Below are positions 5,718 through 8,121 of a DNA stretch of 8,121 bases, piece after piece (the first letter of the stretch is position 1; every line of letters starts with the position of its first letter). The notes under the pieces were generated by a model. That model worked only from the letters and a program-made list of their open reading frames with translations. It was not told the origin of the DNA and made no database searches. The DNA is taken from positions 1 through 8,121 of the forward strand of contig CAMZKR010000153.1 in NCBI GenBank assembly GCA_947311335.1, read 5' to 3'. A program made the translations under genes and the position numbers. This stretch comes from an uncultured bacterium. GTDB lineage: Bacteria > Patescibacteriota > Gracilibacteria > BD1-5 > UBA6164.

Positions 5718-8121
5718 ATGTACAATAATTTCTCTGATTGATATAAAAAAGTATTAATAAATACTGAAAATAAAAATAAAGAACTATGAATAAAAGATTT
5801 AAGAATAGAAGATGTATTTCTTGAAATAGTAAAAATTGCAAAATGATGACTCTCTGAAATGTTTTCTTTATATGGTTTAAATTCTAAATTAGTACTAGAA
5901 ATAATAAATAAATGAAGTTTTAATAAAAAACATGAAGAAAGAAAGTGAGTATATTCTGGAATGGATAAAGATTTAAAAGATATTATATTATGAAGTGTGA
6001 AAATTGCAGCAACTTATTCTAAATCAAGAGCAAGTATCGAAGATTTTTTATTGTCAACAATTAAGAATTGAAAATGGTTACCAAATTTTTTAGAATATAT
6101 ATGAATAAATTCAAAAGATATAGAAACAAATTTAAATGATTTATCAAAATCTTGATGTGTTGATTGAATAAGTGTGCTTAATCCTAAAAGTGATGAAAAT
6201 ATAGAAAAATTATTCTGAGAACTTGCTGAGAATATATTTATGTGACTACAGCAAAACCCCGAATGATGAAGTTTTTTAAAACAAAAACTTACTTGAAAAC
6301 AAAATAAAACTGAAACTAGTACTCCTGCACTTGATTTTTTTTCAACTGATTTAACAAAAGAAGCTAAAGAAAAAAATATAGATAAAATTATTTGAAGAGA
6401 AATAGAAATAGAGAGGCTTATTGCTATATTAAATAGAAAAACAAAAAATAATCCAGTACTAGTTTGAGAGGCATGAGTATGAAAAACAGCAATAGTTGAA
6501 TGACTTGCTATAAAAATAGCTGAATGAAAAGTTCCTTTTTCAATGAAAGAGAAAAGAGTTTTATCATTAGATATGTCTAGTTTAGTTGCTGGAACAAAGT
6601 TTAGATGAGAATTTGAAACAAGAATCAAACAAGTAATAGAAGAAGCTTCTAAAGTAGAAAATGAAGTTATATTATTTATTGATGAAATTCATACTATAAT
6701 CTGAGCTTGAGGTTGAGAGTGAACATTAGATGCTTCAAATATACTTAAACCTGCTATGTGAAGATGAAAAATTAGAGTAATTTGAGCAACAACATTAAAT
6801 GAGTATTCTAAATATATAGAAAAAGATCCCGCACTTGAAAGAAGATTTCAGAAAATTATAGCTGATGAACCTAATGAGGAAATTGCAAAAGAAATTATAT
6901 CATGACTTAAAGAAATTTTTGAAGAATATCATAATTTAAATATAAATAATGAAGCTATAAATTCTGCTGTAACTTTGTCTATAAGATATATAACAGATAG
7001 ATATTTACCAGATAAAGCAATTGATTTAATAGATGAAGCTTGTAGTTTAAAAAGTTTACATTACAGTTATGATGAATGAGAAATAAAAAAAATAAAAACA
7101 AAAATAATTTCTTTACAAAAAAGAATAGAAAAAGCCGTTATATCTCAACAATATAAAAAGGCTGTTTCTTTAAAAAAAGATGTTGAGTGATTAGAAGAAA
7201 AAATAAAAGATTTAAAAAAGAAATTTAAAATACCAAAAAATAAAAGGTTAAATGTTAAAAAAGAAGATATACAAAAAGTATTAAGTACAATATCTTGAGT
7301 TCCTATATCAAACTTAAATAAAACTGACATTGATAAACTAAAGAAATTAAAAATAAATATAAAAAAAAGTATTATAGGTCAAGATGAAGCAATTGATGCT
7401 ATTACCAAATCTATTATGAGAAGTAAAACTTGAATAAGTAGTCCTAATAGACCTCTTTGAAGTTTCTTATTTTTAGGTCCAACTTGAGTTTGAAAAACAG
7501 AAATTGTAAAAGTTTTAGCAAAAGAATTTTATTGAAGTAATAATTCTTTAATAAAAATTGATATGAGTGAATACTCTGATAAAACTAGCACAAGTAAATT
7601 AATCTGATCATCAGCTGGCTATGTTTGATATGAAGAATGATGATTTTTAACTGAAAAAGTAAGAAAAAAACCTTATAGTGTAATTTTATTTGATGAAATT
7701 GAAAAATGAGATGTAGAAGTACATAATTTATTACTACAAATACTTGAGGATTGAATTTTAACTGATAATAAATGAAGAAAAATAAATTTTAAAAATACAA
7801 TAATTATTTTAACTTCAAATATTGGTCAAGAAGAATTTATAGATAAAGCAGTATCAATTTGATTTAACACAGATGATAATAAAGAAATAGATATTAAAAA
7901 AGATTATAAAAAATCCGCTGAAAAAATTATTTGAAATCTAAATGAATATTTCCCTCCAGAATTTATAAATAGAATTGATAAAATAATGGTTTTTAATCCT
8001 CTTACTAAAATAGAAATAAAAAAGATAATTAAATTAAATCTAAATATTCTAATAGAAAGATTAAATAAAAACAATATAAATTTAGAATATGATAATAAAT
8101 TAATAAATTTTATAACAAAAA
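5718..8121 (+). CDS. clpC: ATP-dependent Clp protease ATPase subunit ClpC (3' end outside window)
   Basis: An AAA+ unfoldase that threads substrates into the ClpP peptidase; 801 codons are visible. Order: a double Clp_N repeat (about 1-150); AAA-1 with Walker A GEAGVGKT (250-257), Walker B DE (322-323) and arginine-finger region ALERRF; a short coiled middle domain (about 462-505) containing a UVR-like QQYKKAVSLKKD segment; AAA-2 with Walker A GPTGVGKT (587-594) and Walker B DE (659-660); then IGF (714-716) and FPPEFINRID. The short middle domain separates it from the disaggregase ClpB, and the IGF tripeptide is the loop that docks ClpP, so it should work in a protease, not as a lone chaperone. 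Five of the Walker A glycines are TGA codons. The ATG at 5718 has an A-rich leader and no Shine-Dalgarno sequence; no in-frame alternative fits the Clp_N start better. The C-terminal small domain of AAA-2 has just begun (NPLTKIEIKKII) when the window ends. Confidence 0.95.

Noticed and set aside
5711..5720. TATAAT touching the clpC start codon as a promoter
   Set aside because: A -10 box overlapping the ATG would start transcription inside the gene; such matches are expected by chance in this composition.
6014..6628. 204-codon open frame antisense to clpC (also 7145-7330)
   Set aside because: It is a shadow of the ClpC N-terminal and first ATPase region; composition is typical antisense and no motif is visible.

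Overview
This window reads correctly only when TGA is decoded as glycine (NCBI translation table 25). With TGA as a stop no long gene exists. With TGA as Gly, nearly every position where a known family demands glycine is filled, including both Walker A loops of a Clp ATPase and the KTG motif of a penicillin-binding protein. TAA still ends the intact genes. Together with the extreme A+T richness, AGA-dominated arginine usage and A-rich leaders without a Shine-Dalgarno sequence, this points to Candidate Phyla Radiation bacteria of the Absconditabacteria (SR1) or Gracilibacteria (BD1-5/GN02). These are small-genome, probably host-dependent cells. I cannot decide between the two clades from this window alone.

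Layout. (1) Positions 1-288 are the 3' end of a gene with a LytR C-terminal-type domain. It is cut by an in-frame TAA, and homology continues in the same frame to 405. (2) 421-3660 is a 1079-residue class A penicillin-binding protein (GT51 glycosyltransferase, transpeptidase, Ig-like tail). (3) 3657-4231 is a decayed remnant of pyruvate kinase: only the C-terminal part survives, broken by stops and frameshifts. (4) 4318-4929 is an intact AhpC-type 2-Cys peroxiredoxin with a plausible promoter just upstream. (5) On the minus strand, 5531-5193 is a small single-helix, lysine-rich membrane protein resembling YtxH. A second reading frame continues it to 5044 after an A8 run. (6) 5718 to the window end is a ClpC-type AAA+ unfoldase, incomplete at its 3' end, with a ClpP-docking IGF loop.

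How the genes fit together. The first two genes are cell-envelope functions (cell-wall assembly) on the same strand, only 15 bases apart. The peroxiredoxin and ClpC are stress and protein-quality functions, and the YtxH-like gene, if correctly named, belongs with them. It is divergent from clpC across a 186-base spacer and convergent with ahpC. The pyruvate kinase fossil shows a glycolytic step being lost, which fits a host-dependent lifestyle. I see no RNA gene, insertion sequence, CRISPR array or prophage. The most notable features are the recoded stop codon, the absence of CGA and CGG codons, and three disrupted reading frames within 5.5 kb.
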